Positions 52,706-62,261 of a stretch of 64,000 nucleotides of DNA are shown piece by piece; within the stretch, counting starts at the first letter, position 1, and the number at the start of each line of letters is the position of its first letter. Source of the DNA: Gloeobacterales cyanobacterium ES-bin-313 (GTDB lineage: Bacteria; Cyanobacteriota; Cyanobacteriia; Gloeobacterales; Gloeobacteraceae); assembly GCA_014379585.1 (NCBI GenBank), contig JACMLN010000108.1, positions 1 through 64,000 of the forward strand, read 5' to 3'. Position numbers and translations under genes: made by a program. Under the pieces are notes generated by a model, which was given only the letters and a program-made list of their open reading frames with translations, was not told the origin of the DNA and made no database searches.

Positions 52706-54076
52706 ATGAGCGATCTTAGCGATACGATCTGTGCCATCGCCACTGCCGTTGTCCCGCAACAGGGCAGTGTCGGGATCGTGCGCCTTTCTGGAACGGCAGC
52801 CCTCTCGATTGCCCAACAAGTTTTTTGCCCCGCCGGAAAACCGATCTGGGAGAGTCACCGTCTGCTCTATGGCCATTTTTTGCGCGCCGATGGCACATTT
52901 TTGGACGAATGTTTACTGCTCTACATGCAGGCACCCCGCTCATTTACGGCTGAGGATGTGATTGAATTTCACTGCCACGGCGGTATGACCATCGTTCAAC
53001 AGGTATTGCGTTCCTGTGTAGCTCACGGTGTAAGGCTGGCACGGCCAGGAGAATTTAGTCTGCGGGCTTTTCTCAACGGGCGCATCGACCTCACCCGTGC
53101 CGAAGCGGTGGCAGAATTGGTTGGTGCGCGCTCTCCAGAAGCGGCATCTTTGGCCATGGCAGCCCTCCAAGGCAAACTCGCCCAGGCTGTCGCAGTAGTT
53201 CGCGAACGCTGTTTAGCGGTATTGGTCGAACTAGAAGCCCGCATCGACTTTGAAGACGACTTACCCCCCCTAGACGAAGCTTCGATCCGCCGCGAGCTTC
53301 GAGAAACCCTCGCGCAAGTACGGGACTTAATGGCCACTAGCCAGCGGGGTGCCCTGTTGCGCACTGGTCTTAAAATTGCCATTGTTGGTCGTCCCAATGT
53401 CGGTAAGTCCAGCTTGCTGAATGCCTGGAGCCGAACGGATCGGGCGATTGTGACCGACTTGCCAGGAACGACCCGCGATGTCGTTGAATCGATGTTGAAT
53501 GTGCGTGGTATTCCTGTACAAGTCCTCGATACGGCTGGGATTCGCGAAACAGCGGATACTGTGGAGCAGCTTGGAATTGCCCGCTCACGTTCAGCAGCAC
53601 GGGAAGCAGATCTTGTCCTTTTGGTCATTGACCGAACAGCAGGATGGACGTGTGAAGACAGCGAAATCTACATGCAGGTGCGCGAACGGCCTTTGATCTT
53701 GGTGGTGAATAAATCGGATGCAGATGGGCCACAAATTTTCAGCCCCTCTAAGGGGATTCTGGCGAGCGTTGAGACCTGTGCGACCCAGGCAACGGGCATT
53801 GATGCCCTCGAAACAGCCATTCTTAGCGCCATTGGGGCGGATCGCGTTCAAGCAAACAATAGCGAATTTGCCGTAAACGAGCGCCAGTACGAAAGTCTAC
53901 TTCGGGCTGAATCTGCCCTCGCCAAAGTGATGGAGACCGTCGAGACGAAGATGCCCTTAGACTTCTGGACTATCGACTTGCGCAGTGCGGCAACGGCTCT
54001 CGGTGAACTGACTGGAGAAACGGTCAGTGAAGCAGTGCTCGACCGCATTTTCAGTCGGTTCTGTATCGGGAAATAA
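52706..54076 (+). CDS. mnmE: tRNA modification GTPase MnmE
   Basis: The 456-residue protein has the N-terminal tetrahydrofolate-binding domain ([24 protein letters not shown]), a helical domain and an inserted G domain: [10 protein letters not shown] (near residue 228), [20 protein letters not shown] and NKSD. It ends with the invariant FCIGK. With MnmG it modifies the wobble uridine of some tRNAs. GGAG precedes the ATG by 6 bases. Confidence 0.97.
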   Translation: MSDLSDTICAIATAVVPQQGSVGIVRLSGTAALSIAQQVFCPAGKPIWESHRLLYGHFLRADGTFLDECLLLYMQAPRSFTAEDVIEFHCHGGMTIVQQVLRSCVAHGVRLARPGEFSLRAFLNGRIDLTRAEAVAELVGARSPEAASLAMAALQGKLAQAVAVVRERCLAVLVELEARIDFEDDLPPLDEASIRRELRETLAQVRDLMATSQRGALLRTGLKIAIVGRPNVGKSSLLNAWSRTDRAIVTDLPGTTRDVVESMLNVRGIPVQVLDTAGIRETADTVEQLGIARSRSAAREADLVLLVIDRTAGWTCEDSEIYMQVRERPLILVVNKSDADGPQIFSPSKGILASVETCATQATGIDALETAILSAIGADRVQANNSEFAVNERQYESLLRAESALAKVMETVETKMPLDFWTIDLRSAATALGELTGETVSEAVLDRIFSRFCIGK

Positions 54077-54248
54077 GCTGATTTCCCAGCTTCGCAGCGG
54101 CAGTGCGCGACCGGCCTTTCCAGCACTTCTGGATGCGGAGCCTCAGCCGCTTAGGATCGCCTAACGCTTACAAATCTTTATGTTCGTTCAGATCTTGGGA
54201 AACCCCTGATAGACTGGGACGCACAGAGCTTCGGAACCTTGTTTAGCT

Positions 54249-55283
54249 ATGGTTGATTCCCTTAAAAAACCTGATGTTGCCCAGAGAGTCAAACAAGAAA
54301 CCCTGCTGACTCCTCGTTTTTATACCACTGACTTTGATGCGGTGGCGAAGTTAGATATTTCCGCCATGGAAGCAGACTTCCGGGCGATGCTGGCCGAATT
54401 TGAAACGGACTACAACAGAGAGCATTTTCAACGGGATGAGGCATTCGAGGCAGAAGCGCGCCAGATCGATCCGCAGTGGCGCGAATTGATGGTCGAATTT
54501 CTGGAGCGTTCCTGCACCTCGGAATTTTCAGGATTTTTGCTTTATAAAGAAATTTCCCGTCGGATCAAAGACCGCAATCCGCTGTTGGCAGAAGGGTTCA
54601 AGATGATGGCGCGGGATGAAGCAAGGCACGCTGGTTTTTTGAACAAGTCCATGGCTGACTTCGATCTCGCCCTCGACCTGTCCTTTTTAACCAAGAACAA
54701 AAAATACACTTACTTCAAGCCAAAGTTTATCTTTTACGCCACCTATCTTTCCGAAAAGATTGGCTACTGGCGCTATATTGCGATCTTTCGCCATCTCGAA
54801 AAGCACCCTGAAAACCGCATTCATCCGCTGTTCAAGTTCTTCAAGAACTGGTGCCAGGATGAAAATCGCCATGGAGACTTCTTTGCAATCTTGCTCAAGA
54901 GTCAGCCCGACTTGCTGAAGGGCGTGGTCAATCGACTCTGGATTCGCTTCTTCTTGCTGTCTTTTTGCTTGACGATGTATCTTAACGACCGCAAACCCGA
55001 CAATCTCTACAGTGCTCTGGGCTTAGATGCTGGCGAGTATGCTCTGGATGTTCTGCACAAGACGAACTTAGACAGCGGCAAAGTCTTTCCGTTGATCTTG
55101 GATCTTGACAATCCTGCGTTTCGTCGCGGACTGGATGCCTGTGCGGACATCAATCTGCAACTTGAGCAGACAAAAGGGAACAAGTTGGCGAAGCTGCCTC
55201 TGATGGCACGCCTAGGGTTCGAAGCGCTCAAACTCTATCTTTTGAAACCACTCACTGCTCCCCAAGCAGAAATGGTTCGTTAA
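54249..55283 (+). CDS. acsF: Mg-protoporphyrin IX monomethyl ester oxidative cyclase AcsF
   Basis: This 344-residue diiron oxygenase has the iron-ligand motifs [10 protein letters not shown] (residues about 121-130) and [11 protein letters not shown] (near 206), with [19 protein letters not shown] supplying another Glu. It forms the fifth ring of chlorophyll using oxygen. It marks an oxygenic phototroph. The 172-base gap before it has no clear terminator or promoter. The YtxH gene follows 26 bases later. Confidence 0.97.
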   Translation: MVDSLKKPDVAQRVKQETLLTPRFYTTDFDAVAKLDISAMEADFRAMLAEFETDYNREHFQRDEAFEAEARQIDPQWRELMVEFLERSCTSEFSGFLLYKEISRRIKDRNPLLAEGFKMMARDEARHAGFLNKSMADFDLALDLSFLTKNKKYTYFKPKFIFYATYLSEKIGYWRYIAIFRHLEKHPENRIHPLFKFFKNWCQDENRHGDFFAILLKSQPDLLKGVVNRLWIRFFLLSFCLTMYLNDRKPDNLYSALGLDAGEYALDVLHKTNLDSGKVFPLILDLDNPAFRRGLDACADINLQLEQTKGNKLAKLPLMARLGFEALKLYLLKPLTAPQAEMVR

Positions 55284-55309
55284 GATAGGCGAAAGTTCGG
55301 GAGGCGCAT

Positions 55310-55636
55310 ATGTCTGGCAAAGGTGCAGGAGCATTCCTTGGTGGCGTACTGTTGGGAACTGCCATTGGCAGCATCCTAGGCATCCTACTCGCCCCCAATT
55401 CGGGCAAAGAGACCCGTAGGTTGCTTAGGCAACAGCTAAAAGAAACCCCAAACTCTCCTGAAGACGCTTCTCAGAACGCCCGAGCAGAGATCGAAAAGCT
55501 TGTGGAGTCTGCCCGTAAAAGCCTTGACGAGACTATCGAAAAGCTCAACGAAAATATTGAGGCGAACCGCTCGAACCACACTTCCCTTGAGAATAATATT
55601 GAGGTGGCGGTTGCTCCGCCTGCCAGTGAAGTCTGA
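55310..55636 (+). CDS. YtxH domain protein
   Basis: The 108-residue protein begins with a Gly-rich membrane span (AGAFLGGVLLGTAIGSILGILLAPNSGKETRR), the hallmark of YtxH proteins, followed by a charged helical tail rich in Glu, Lys and Ser. YtxH proteins are small membrane-anchored proteins often linked to stress; no activity is known. GGAGG precedes the ATG. It may be co-transcribed with acsF and is followed by a terminator. Confidence 0.8.
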   Translation: MSGKGAGAFLGGVLLGTAIGSILGILLAPNSGKETRRLLRQQLKETPNSPEDASQNARAEIEKLVESARKSLDETIEKLNENIEANRSNHTSLENNIEVAVAPPASEV

Positions 55637-55644
55637 AAATTTTT

Positions 55645-55666
55645 AAGGGGGCGTGAGCCCCCTTTT
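55645..55666. terminator. Bidirectional intrinsic terminator between YtxH and petF genes
   Basis: AAGGGGGC pairs with GCCCCCTT around GTGA. TTTT follows on the plus strand, and a T-rich run (AAAATTTTT on the plus strand) follows on the minus strand. It can stop both convergent genes. Confidence 0.85.
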
Positions 55667-55671
55667 GAACT

Positions 55672-56109
<438 letters not shown>

Positions 56110-56111
56110 CT

Positions 56112-57317
56112 ATGCAGACGCTCAATCCTGCCCCTACTGCCTCCGCCCTCTTTCGTCGTGCCACCCGCCCTGTAGTCGTCGGCGACATCGTCATCGGCGG
56201 CAACGCTCCAGTTGTCGTGCAGTCGATGATCAACGAGGACACCCTCGATATTCAAGGCTCTGTCCAGGCGATCCGCAACTTGCACAGTGCAGGATGCGAA
56301 ATAGTGCGCGTCACCGTGCCCTCCCTGGCCCATGCCCGTGCCCTTGAGCGCATCCGCAAGACCCTCGAAGACACCTACAAACCCGTCCCCCTCGTAGCCG
56401 ATGTCCACCACGACGGCGGCCCCATTGCCCTCGAAGTCGCTCGCCACGTCGATAAAGTGCGGATCAATCCCGGACTGTTTGTGTTTCGGCGCACACGCTT
56501 AGGTGACTACACCCCAGAAGATATTGCCCACGCCCGTTTCCAGATTCGTGAAGAACTCAAACCCCTCGTCGATGTCTTAGGTGAGCAGCACAAGGCAATG
56601 CGCATCGGGGTCAACCATGGTTCCCTCTCCGAAAGAATGCTCTACATGTACGGCGATACCCCAGAGGGCATGGTGCAATCGGGTCTGGAATTTATCGAAA
56701 TCTGCGAAGAACTGGGCTATCGCAATCTCGTGATTTCAATGAAAGCCTCGCGGGTACAGGTGATGATCGCTGCCTACCGCCTCGCCGCCAAGACCTACGA
56801 CGCATTGGGCATGAATTATCCCTTCCACTTGGGTGTGACCGAAGCAGGCGATGGGGAATATGGCCGAATCAAGTCCACAGCGGGTATTGCAACCCTTCTT
56901 GCTGACGGTATCGGCGACACGATCCGCGTCTCCCTCACCGAAGACCCGATCAAAGAAATCCCCGTCTGCTACGGCATTCTCCAAGCCCTCGGTCTACGGC
57001 GCACCATGGTTGAGTACGTGGCTTGCCCCAGTTGTGGCCGCACCCTGTTCAACTTAGAAACCGTGCTCCATCAAGTTCGCGAAGCCACCAAGCACCTCAC
57101 AGGACTGAACATCGCCGTCATGGGCTGCATCGTCAACGGCCCCGGTGAAATGGCGGACGCGGACTACGGCTACGTGGGCAAGACCCCTGGGATGATTTCT
57201 CTCTACCGGGGTCGCGACGAGATCAAAAAAGTGCCTGAAGCCCAAGGGGTCGAGGAACTGATCGCCTTGATCAAAGGCGATGATCGCTGGGTCGAGCCAA
57301 AAGACGAAAGCTTGTAG
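56112..57317 (+). CDS. ispG: 4-hydroxy-3-methylbut-2-enyl diphosphate synthase IspG
   Basis: The 401-residue protein has [19 protein letters not shown] (near residue 20), [40 protein letters not shown] and the [4Fe-4S] ligands in CPSCGRTLF (near residue 302) and [17 protein letters not shown] (near 337). It catalyses the penultimate step of the MEP isoprenoid pathway. The 146 bases between it and petF hold both promoters. Confidence 0.97.
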   Translation: MQTLNPAPTASALFRRATRPVVVGDIVIGGNAPVVVQSMINEDTLDIQGSVQAIRNLHSAGCEIVRVTVPSLAHARALERIRKTLEDTYKPVPLVADVHHDGGPIALEVARHVDKVRINPGLFVFRRTRLGDYTPEDIAHARFQIREELKPLVDVLGEQHKAMRIGVNHGSLSERMLYMYGDTPEGMVQSGLEFIEICEELGYRNLVISMKASRVQVMIAAYRLAAKTYDALGMNYPFHLGVTEAGDGEYGRIKSTAGIATLLADGIGDTIRVSLTEDPIKEIPVCYGILQALGLRRTMVEYVACPSCGRTLFNLETVLHQVREATKHLTGLNIAVMGCIVNGPGEMADADYGYVGKTPGMISLYRGRDEIKKVPEAQGVEELIALIKGDDRWVEPKDESL

Positions 57318-57340
57318 CCAAGCAGCGAAGCCGATACAAT
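57312..57340 (+). promoter_or_regulatory. Possible promoter of the DciA-like gene
   Basis: TTGTAG (57312-57317, overlapping the ispG stop) lies 17 bases before TACAAT (57335-57340), which is 20 bases before the ATG. The -10 is good and the -35 is weak. Confidence 0.35.
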
Positions 57341-57359
57341 AGGCCACTCCCCTTGAGCG

Positions 57360-57905
57360 ATGCCTGTGCAGTCCCTTTCTAAAATCCTGGCCAACTACAG
57401 CAACACCGAAATGCTGCGCAGCCAAAAGTTTGTGCAGTTGCAGCGCTGTTGGTCGCAGGTCGTCGGCGAGGCTGTCGCACCGCACACCCGACCAGTGCGC
57501 CTCCAGGATGGCATTCTCTACGTGGCTGCCTCCAGTTCAGTTTGGGCACAGAATCTTCAGTACCAACGCCGATTGTTGATCGACAAGATTACCGAAATCT
57601 GGATCGGTGGTGAAGCGATCCGCGACTTGCGCTTCGAGACAACTGGATGGCATACGACCTACAAAAAAAGTCGTCGCAGTCTGGTCAATTCGGATCACCC
57701 TTCTTTTGGTCGCCTCAAAAGAGCGCCAGTAGAACCCGTCGTCGGCGAAACCCTTTTGGAACAGAAATTTAATCGCCTCCGATCTCTAGCCCGTTGGCGC
57801 ACTTCCCAGATGGCGACTTGCCCCCGCTGTCGGATGGCCGCCACCCCTGGCGAATTGGAGCGCTGGCAGATGTGTGGTTGTTGCGTCGTGGAGAACGCCC
57901 GTTGA
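57360..57905 (+). CDS. DUF721/DciA-like protein with C-terminal zinc ribbon
   Basis: This 181-residue protein has an N-terminal DUF721 domain (VQLQRCWSQVVGEAVAPHTRPVRLQDGILYV...SSVWAQNLQYQRRLLIDKI, residues about 25-80). This is the domain of DciA, a replicative helicase loader in many bacteria. After a basic linker a CPRC...CGCC pair (residues about 155-176) should bind zinc. A role in DNA replication or nucleic-acid binding is inferred. Its TGA stop overlaps the TTG start of the next gene. Confidence 0.75.
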   Translation: MPVQSLSKILANYSNTEMLRSQKFVQLQRCWSQVVGEAVAPHTRPVRLQDGILYVAASSSVWAQNLQYQRRLLIDKITEIWIGGEAIRDLRFETTGWHTTYKKSRRSLVNSDHPSFGRLKRAPVEPVVGETLLEQKFNRLRSLARWRTSQMATCPRCRMAATPGELERWQMCGCCVVENAR

Positions 57906-59227
57906 AGCGAGTCCTGTTGATCCTCTGTGGTTTTCTCTGTATCAGCCAGACTGTCCTCGCTGCTCCAACCCTGCCCAAAATCATCGACGACCCCCAACTC
58001 GATGTAGCCATTGCCGAAGTCCGCAGCCAGTTCTTAGCCACCCAGACCTTCAAGCGTCTCGATGTTGTCCTCCTCCTTCCCAACAAAGACGGCAGTTGGC
58101 GGCGCGGTTCCTACCACCCCGATGCCCTCGCCTATCCAGCCAGTTGCGTCAAACTCGCCTACATGGTCAGTGCTATTCACTGGTGCAGCATCCAGAAAAA
58201 AGCACCCAACTGTCTCGATGCCCATGTCCGCCCGATGGTCGTCGATTCAGACAACGTGGAAACCGGGATCGTCGTCGATACTATCGCCGGAGCGCCAAAC
58301 TTCTCAGCCTTCACGCCGAAAACCCGTGGTTACGCCATCTGGCTCGACAAACGCCTCTACACCGAAAAATACTTGCAAACCCACGGACTCTTAGGCAAAC
58401 AGCGAATCTACAACAAAACCTATCCAAGCAATTCCGGCGAATCTCCGAGTAGAGCGGAGCAAGTTGCAACGAGGACGCGGGGACGAAACTTGATGAACCC
58501 GCGTCTCAGTGCGTCCTTGATGCTGGCTATCATCACCGGCACCGTGGAACCCCAGGCGACTGCCTACATGCGCGAACTCTTGGTCAGTCCCAACTTCGAC
58601 GTACAAAGTTCCTTCGGCTTCGGCCTCCCACCAGGTAGCATCAACGAAAACAAAATTGGCCTTGCCTACGACACCCTCGAAGACATCGCCCACATCGTCC
58701 TCCCCAACGGCCAAGAACTGATCCTCGCTGCCTTTTCCGATGGTTGGAACCAGAAGCAACCAGAGCCTTACGATGGCGCTCTCCTCGGTGGCTTCGCAGA
58801 ACTCTTGATCGAACGCCTCGGCCTCGACACGGGCAGCCCGCCGAAACTGAAATTTCCTGCCACAACTGCCACTCAGAGTGGTGAATGGACACCCTGCGGT
58901 ACTGGTCTTTGCTCTCCCCGAACCACGAGTCTGCAAACGCTTACCTGGAACCTGAAAGTCCCCCAAACTGGACGCTACGAAGTCACCATCTGGTACCCCG
59001 AAAGCCCTGACTACGCCACCGACGCACCTTTCACCATCGTCCACTCAGAAGGTGCAACCACTGTCCGTCTCAATCAACAAGTTTGGGGGAACCGCTGGGT
59101 CAAACTTGGAGATTTCAACTTCGATGCTGGACAAGGCAACATCGTTCTTAGTAACCAAGTCACCCAACCCAGCCACCCCGTTTCAGCCGCCATTGTGAAA
59201 ATCACAGCTTATCCTTCTCGTAAGTGA
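57902..59227 (+). CDS. Secreted serine hydrolase (beta-lactamase-like) with golvesin-like domain
   Basis: From a TTG at 57902 (TTGA overlap with the previous stop) the product is 441 residues. A signal peptide is present (KRVLLILCGFLCISQTVLA). The hydrolase domain shows an SxxK motif in YPASCVKLAYM (near residue 84), VDSDN as the SDN-like motif and KIGLAYD as the KxG-like motif, the pattern of class A beta-lactamase-type enzymes. The C-terminal 100 residues (GRYEVTIWYPESPDYATDAPF) match golvesin/CBM-like beta-sandwich domains. It probably acts on peptidoglycan or another polymer in the periplasm or outside; true beta-lactamase activity is not implied. Confidence 0.78.
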   Translation: MKRVLLILCGFLCISQTVLAAPTLPKIIDDPQLDVAIAEVRSQFLATQTFKRLDVVLLLPNKDGSWRRGSYHPDALAYPASCVKLAYMVSAIHWCSIQKKAPNCLDAHVRPMVVDSDNVETGIVVDTIAGAPNFSAFTPKTRGYAIWLDKRLYTEKYLQTHGLLGKQRIYNKTYPSNSGESPSRAEQVATRTRGRNLMNPRLSASLMLAIITGTVEPQATAYMRELLVSPNFDVQSSFGFGLPPGSINENKIGLAYDTLEDIAHIVLPNGQELILAAFSDGWNQKQPEPYDGALLGGFAELLIERLGLDTGSPPKLKFPATTATQSGEWTPCGTGLCSPRTTSLQTLTWNLKVPQTGRYEVTIWYPESPDYATDAPFTIVHSEGATTVRLNQQVWGNRWVKLGDFNFDAGQGNIVLSNQVTQPSHPVSAAIVKITAYPSRK

Positions 59228-59305
59228 AAAGGATTCTAGCCAGGAACCCACTTTGCGATTGAATCGCGGGACTTGATGGCGGTTCGATTCAGGTGGCAGA
59301 GCAGG

Positions 59306-59506
59306 CTATTCTGGCTGTTGCTTGCGAGGCAAAGAACCAGGCACGATTTCGATCCCGCCGACGATCGCTTCGAGGTCGTCTTGGCTGAGGGGGCAAGAAA
59401 GCTCACAAAATGCATATGCTTGTCTTGAGTTTGCTCCTTGACTCAGAGTGGATGAGCGCTTAAAAACGCTCCGAAGCAGCATAGAGACAAGTGTGGGATG
59501 TTCCAT
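59306..59506 (-). CDS. 66-residue peptide with double-glycine leader motif
   Basis: From the ATG at 59506 (AGGA 7 bases before it) the product is 66 residues. The segment CPLSQDDLEAIVGG at residues 38-51 has the LSxxxLExIxGG form of leaders cut by C39 peptidase transporters. Cleavage would release the 15-residue core IEIVPGSLPRKQQPE. There is no signal peptide. The core lacks Cys, Thr and Trp, so lanthionine-type changes are unlikely. It follows the HEXXH gene by 36 bases on the same strand. A TTG two codons upstream is an alternative start. Confidence 0.6.
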   Translation of the reverse strand: MEHPTLVSMLLRSVFKRSSTLSQGANSRQAYAFCELSCPLSQDDLEAIVGGIEIVPGSLPRKQQPE

Positions 59507-59542
59507 GATCAAATCCTTTTTACTTTCAGTCTTACACTCAAT

Positions 59543-60730
59543 TTATTCCCCATGAGGCGCAAAGTGTAGGTCAATTTTTGGCTTCAGTTGTCTACAATTT
59601 GCTACTCTCGATAATGCCTGTTCAAAGCGCCGAAACGCTTCTTGTGAAGCAAGTTCTTCAATGGTCAAAAGACTGAGAGCAAGCAACTTTTCGAAGGCAG
59701 GGAGTTTGCGGGTATGGCGGTCATGATCTTCAATATATTCGAGGTTGTGGGCAGCATCGAATACGAGCGCTTGTAAGATTGCAAAAGCAGGGTCGCTGAG
59801 GCTGGGTTTGCCACGATAATTCTCAAGGCGACCACCTAAGCGGTAGGCCGGAAATTCGGCAAGGCCAACAAACTGTAAAAACCAATTTGCGCGATATCTT
59901 CCAGACACAGACAAGATTCCCATGTAGTCAGCCAGAAATTCATCAAAGAGATTATTGCGCATCGAACCGAAGAGTCTGCGGGTAAAGTAGTGGGTACATT
60001 CGTGCTCTAAACGAATCGTGGCAGATGTTGCTAGCCAGTCTTCTGGCTGTAAATCAAGTGCTTCGGCTGGGATCCCACTATAGGAACCTTCACTGAGCAA
60101 AATGAAACAATCTTGGTAGAGTTCTTTGTGTGGCAGAATTTGATGCCACACTTGTTTCCAGGTTTCGTTTTCGCCGGGCAATTCGCACCAGGCGTGATGC
60201 ATCCGCCAAATACGATCCCAATTATTAAATCCAGCGACCATGCAGGCACCCATGGAGTTAGGCACCGTGGTCGGTTCGTTGTAGCGGGTCAATGCCTGTA
60301 CTAAGGAGACAAAATCGCGGCGGTGTGGAGCGATCAACACGGGAATTTCGCCAGCCAAACTGGGATGAATCAACAGCTTGAGCACTTCGGGTTGTTCCAG
60401 CATCAACCCCTGGGGCCAACGTCCCTCCTGGGGCCAGACCCCTTGACTGACGGCGGCTCGGTAGCTCACTTCACTACTGATGCCCGACAAAATTGGAAAC
60501 TGAAACTGGATAAAATAGCGCTTGAGTACAGCAAATACACTGGTTTGCTCCGCTTCTTCGCGGTAACTTTTCCAGATGCTGAGGTGGGGCTCTGCTGGTA
60601 GAGGGAGATCGAGGGGAAGTTCTAGCCACCCACAGTGAAAGGGGTTGGCGTTGTATTTAAGCAACTCGGGCAGGGAGAGATCGTCGGCTCCGTAGCTTTT
60701 GAGAACGCGGGTACGAAAGGGTATTTGCAT
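59543..60730 (-). CDS. HEXXH-motif protein, possible metallopeptidase
   Basis: This is a 395-residue soluble protein without a signal peptide. It has HECTH at residues 243-247 (bases 59990-60004) followed 17 residues later by EFLADYMG. This HEXXH...E..AD spacing suggests a zinc site with a third Glu ligand, as in gluzincin-type peptidases. The N-terminal 200 residues contain many Trp and Pro and several Cys; I do not recognise the domain. Its ATG overlaps the tolC-like stop as TGATG, so it is translated from the same message. It could process or modify the peptide encoded next. The family should be treated as unassigned. Confidence 0.72.
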   Translation of the reverse strand: MQIPFRTRVLKSYGADDLSLPELLKYNANPFHCGWLELPLDLPLPAEPHLSIWKSYREEAEQTSVFAVLKRYFIQFQFPILSGISSEVSYRAAVSQGVWPQEGRWPQGLMLEQPEVLKLLIHPSLAGEIPVLIAPHRRDFVSLVQALTRYNEPTTVPNSMGACMVAGFNNWDRIWRMHHAWCELPGENETWKQVWHQILPHKELYQDCFILLSEGSYSGIPAEALDLQPEDWLATSATIRLEHECTHYFTRRLFGSMRNNLFDEFLADYMGILSVSGRYRANWFLQFVGLAEFPAYRLGGRLENYRGKPSLSDPAFAILQALVFDAAHNLEYIEDHDRHTRKLPAFEKLLALSLLTIEELASQEAFRRFEQALSRVANCRQLKPKIDLHFAPHGE

Positions 60731-62163
60731 CAGAGGCTTCCTGTCGCTTGGCGCAGATCTGCATAGGACTGGTTGTACTGCAAAGTCGTGGCAAGCAAGG
60801 CACCACGCGCTTGGGTCAGGTCAGCCTGGGCACCGAGTACCTCAAGTTGGGTGGCAACACCGACACGAAAGCGCATCCGTGCATAGTCAAGGGCAAGGCT
60901 CGCTTGTTGCAGGGCTTCTTGACCGAGGCGGATTTGTTGGCTGGCTGCCTGCATTCGTTCGTAGCTCTGTTCTACCTGAAAGCGGAGGCTATTTGTCTGA
61001 CGAATGTAGTCCAGCCTTGCTAGATTTGCTTCTGCCTCAGCCGACCGAGCCGAGGCCCAGGCGACGCCTCCGTCAGTTAAAGGAACACTGACTTGAAAGC
61101 CGACTGTCGTTGTCAAGGTGCGATCCGCAAGCTGCAGGGTGCTGGGAATGCCATCACCGGCGTAGTTGGTGATCGATGTGCCAAATTGCAGGGTATTGTC
61201 GTAGCCAAGGCTGCTGATCAACTGCACTTGGGGGCCGAGTTGCGCCAACGCTGCGTTGCCTTGGGCGAGGGCTTGCTGCTCGCGGCTAACCGCCTGGGTG
61301 AGTTCTACTCGGTTGTTGAGGGCTTGGAAGATCGTCTCTTCAAGACTGAACAGCCAAGGGGTAGAGGCCGCGATCCCATCTCGTGCGCTCAGTTCTGTGG
61401 GAACTGCAAAATTAAGATAGCGGGCGAGATCCCGCTGGGCGACCACTTTAAGACTGCGTGCGTCGAGCACACCCTGCTGGGCTTTGAGCACCTGCACTTG
61501 GGCACGAAGGACTTCAAACTGGGTCTGAACCCTCGCTTTTGCGAGTTTCTCGGTATCTTGAAGGGTTTCTTTGCTACTCGCTAGGGTTAGTTTGGCGATT
61601 TCAAGCTGGCTTTGCGCTTTTTGCAGGGCAATGTAGGCACGGGTCACGTCTATTTTTAAAAGTTGGATCTGGCGCTCTACTTCGAGGGTGGAGACCTGGA
61701 GACCCGCCGTTGCGGCCTCAAGCTGAGACTGTACCAGCCCCGAAGAAAAGAGCGTCCAATTGCTACGCAGTGTCATCGAAGGAAGCGCTGAACTCCACCT
61801 CAAACTGCTGTTCGTGTAGTCGGTGCCAATTTGATCTTTACTCGTCAAAGCAGAATTTACGTTTAACAGAAAGTTGACAGTGGGCAACAGTTTCGCCTGG
61901 ACGATGCGCAGACTCTCCTCGGCCATCTGACTGCGCAGACGGGCTGCATAGAGATCTGGATTGCGTTGGAGTGCCTGGTTGATCGCCTCGTCTAAGGAAA
62001 TCGCCTGAGTCACCTGGGTGCGCAGGTCGAAGGCAGTGGTGGGTTTACTCGGTGCTAGCAGCGAAAGGGGCTGTCCCCCAGCAAGAGTTTCTGCTCTGGC
62101 CGATGGGAGAACCCCAATCCAGGCAATACCCAATAGAAAATAAACTGAAAAATGGGGAGACAT
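60730..62163 (-). CDS. TolC family outer-membrane efflux protein
   Basis: The 477-residue protein has a signal peptide ending ARA near residue 24, then SLDEAINQALQRNPDLYAARL at about 55, which is typical of TolC. Two long helical repeats follow (LKIDVTRAYIALQKAQSQLEIAK and FQVEQSYERMQAASQQIRLGQEAL). It forms an outer-membrane exit duct with an inner-membrane pump, but no HlyD or ABC gene is adjacent. GAGG precedes the ATG by 7 bases. The HEXXH gene is coupled to it. Confidence 0.93.
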   Translation of the reverse strand: MSPHFSVYFLLGIAWIGVLPSARAETLAGGQPLSLLAPSKPTTAFDLRTQVTQAISLDEAINQALQRNPDLYAARLRSQMAEESLRIVQAKLLPTVNFLLNVNSALTSKDQIGTDYTNSSLRWSSALPSMTLRSNWTLFSSGLVQSQLEAATAGLQVSTLEVERQIQLLKIDVTRAYIALQKAQSQLEIAKLTLASSKETLQDTEKLAKARVQTQFEVLRAQVQVLKAQQGVLDARSLKVVAQRDLARYLNFAVPTELSARDGIAASTPWLFSLEETIFQALNNRVELTQAVSREQQALAQGNAALAQLGPQVQLISSLGYDNTLQFGTSITNYAGDGIPSTLQLADRTLTTTVGFQVSVPLTDGGVAWASARSAEAEANLARLDYIRQTNSLRFQVEQSYERMQAASQQIRLGQEALQQASLALDYARMRFRVGVATQLEVLGAQADLTQARGALLATTLQYNQSYADLRQATGSL

Positions 62164-62261
62164 AGTGCAACCTCAAGAGGAGATGTTAGCTCTCTTCTAC
62201 GGAGAAGAAGAAACATCCGGTTGCGGCAATTGTAAAGGTCAGCTCTGGGTGCACAGTTGGA

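Noticed and set aside
59270-59300. tRNA-like T-loop GGTTCGATTC
   Set aside because: No matching acceptor, D or anticodon arm could be formed around it on either strand.
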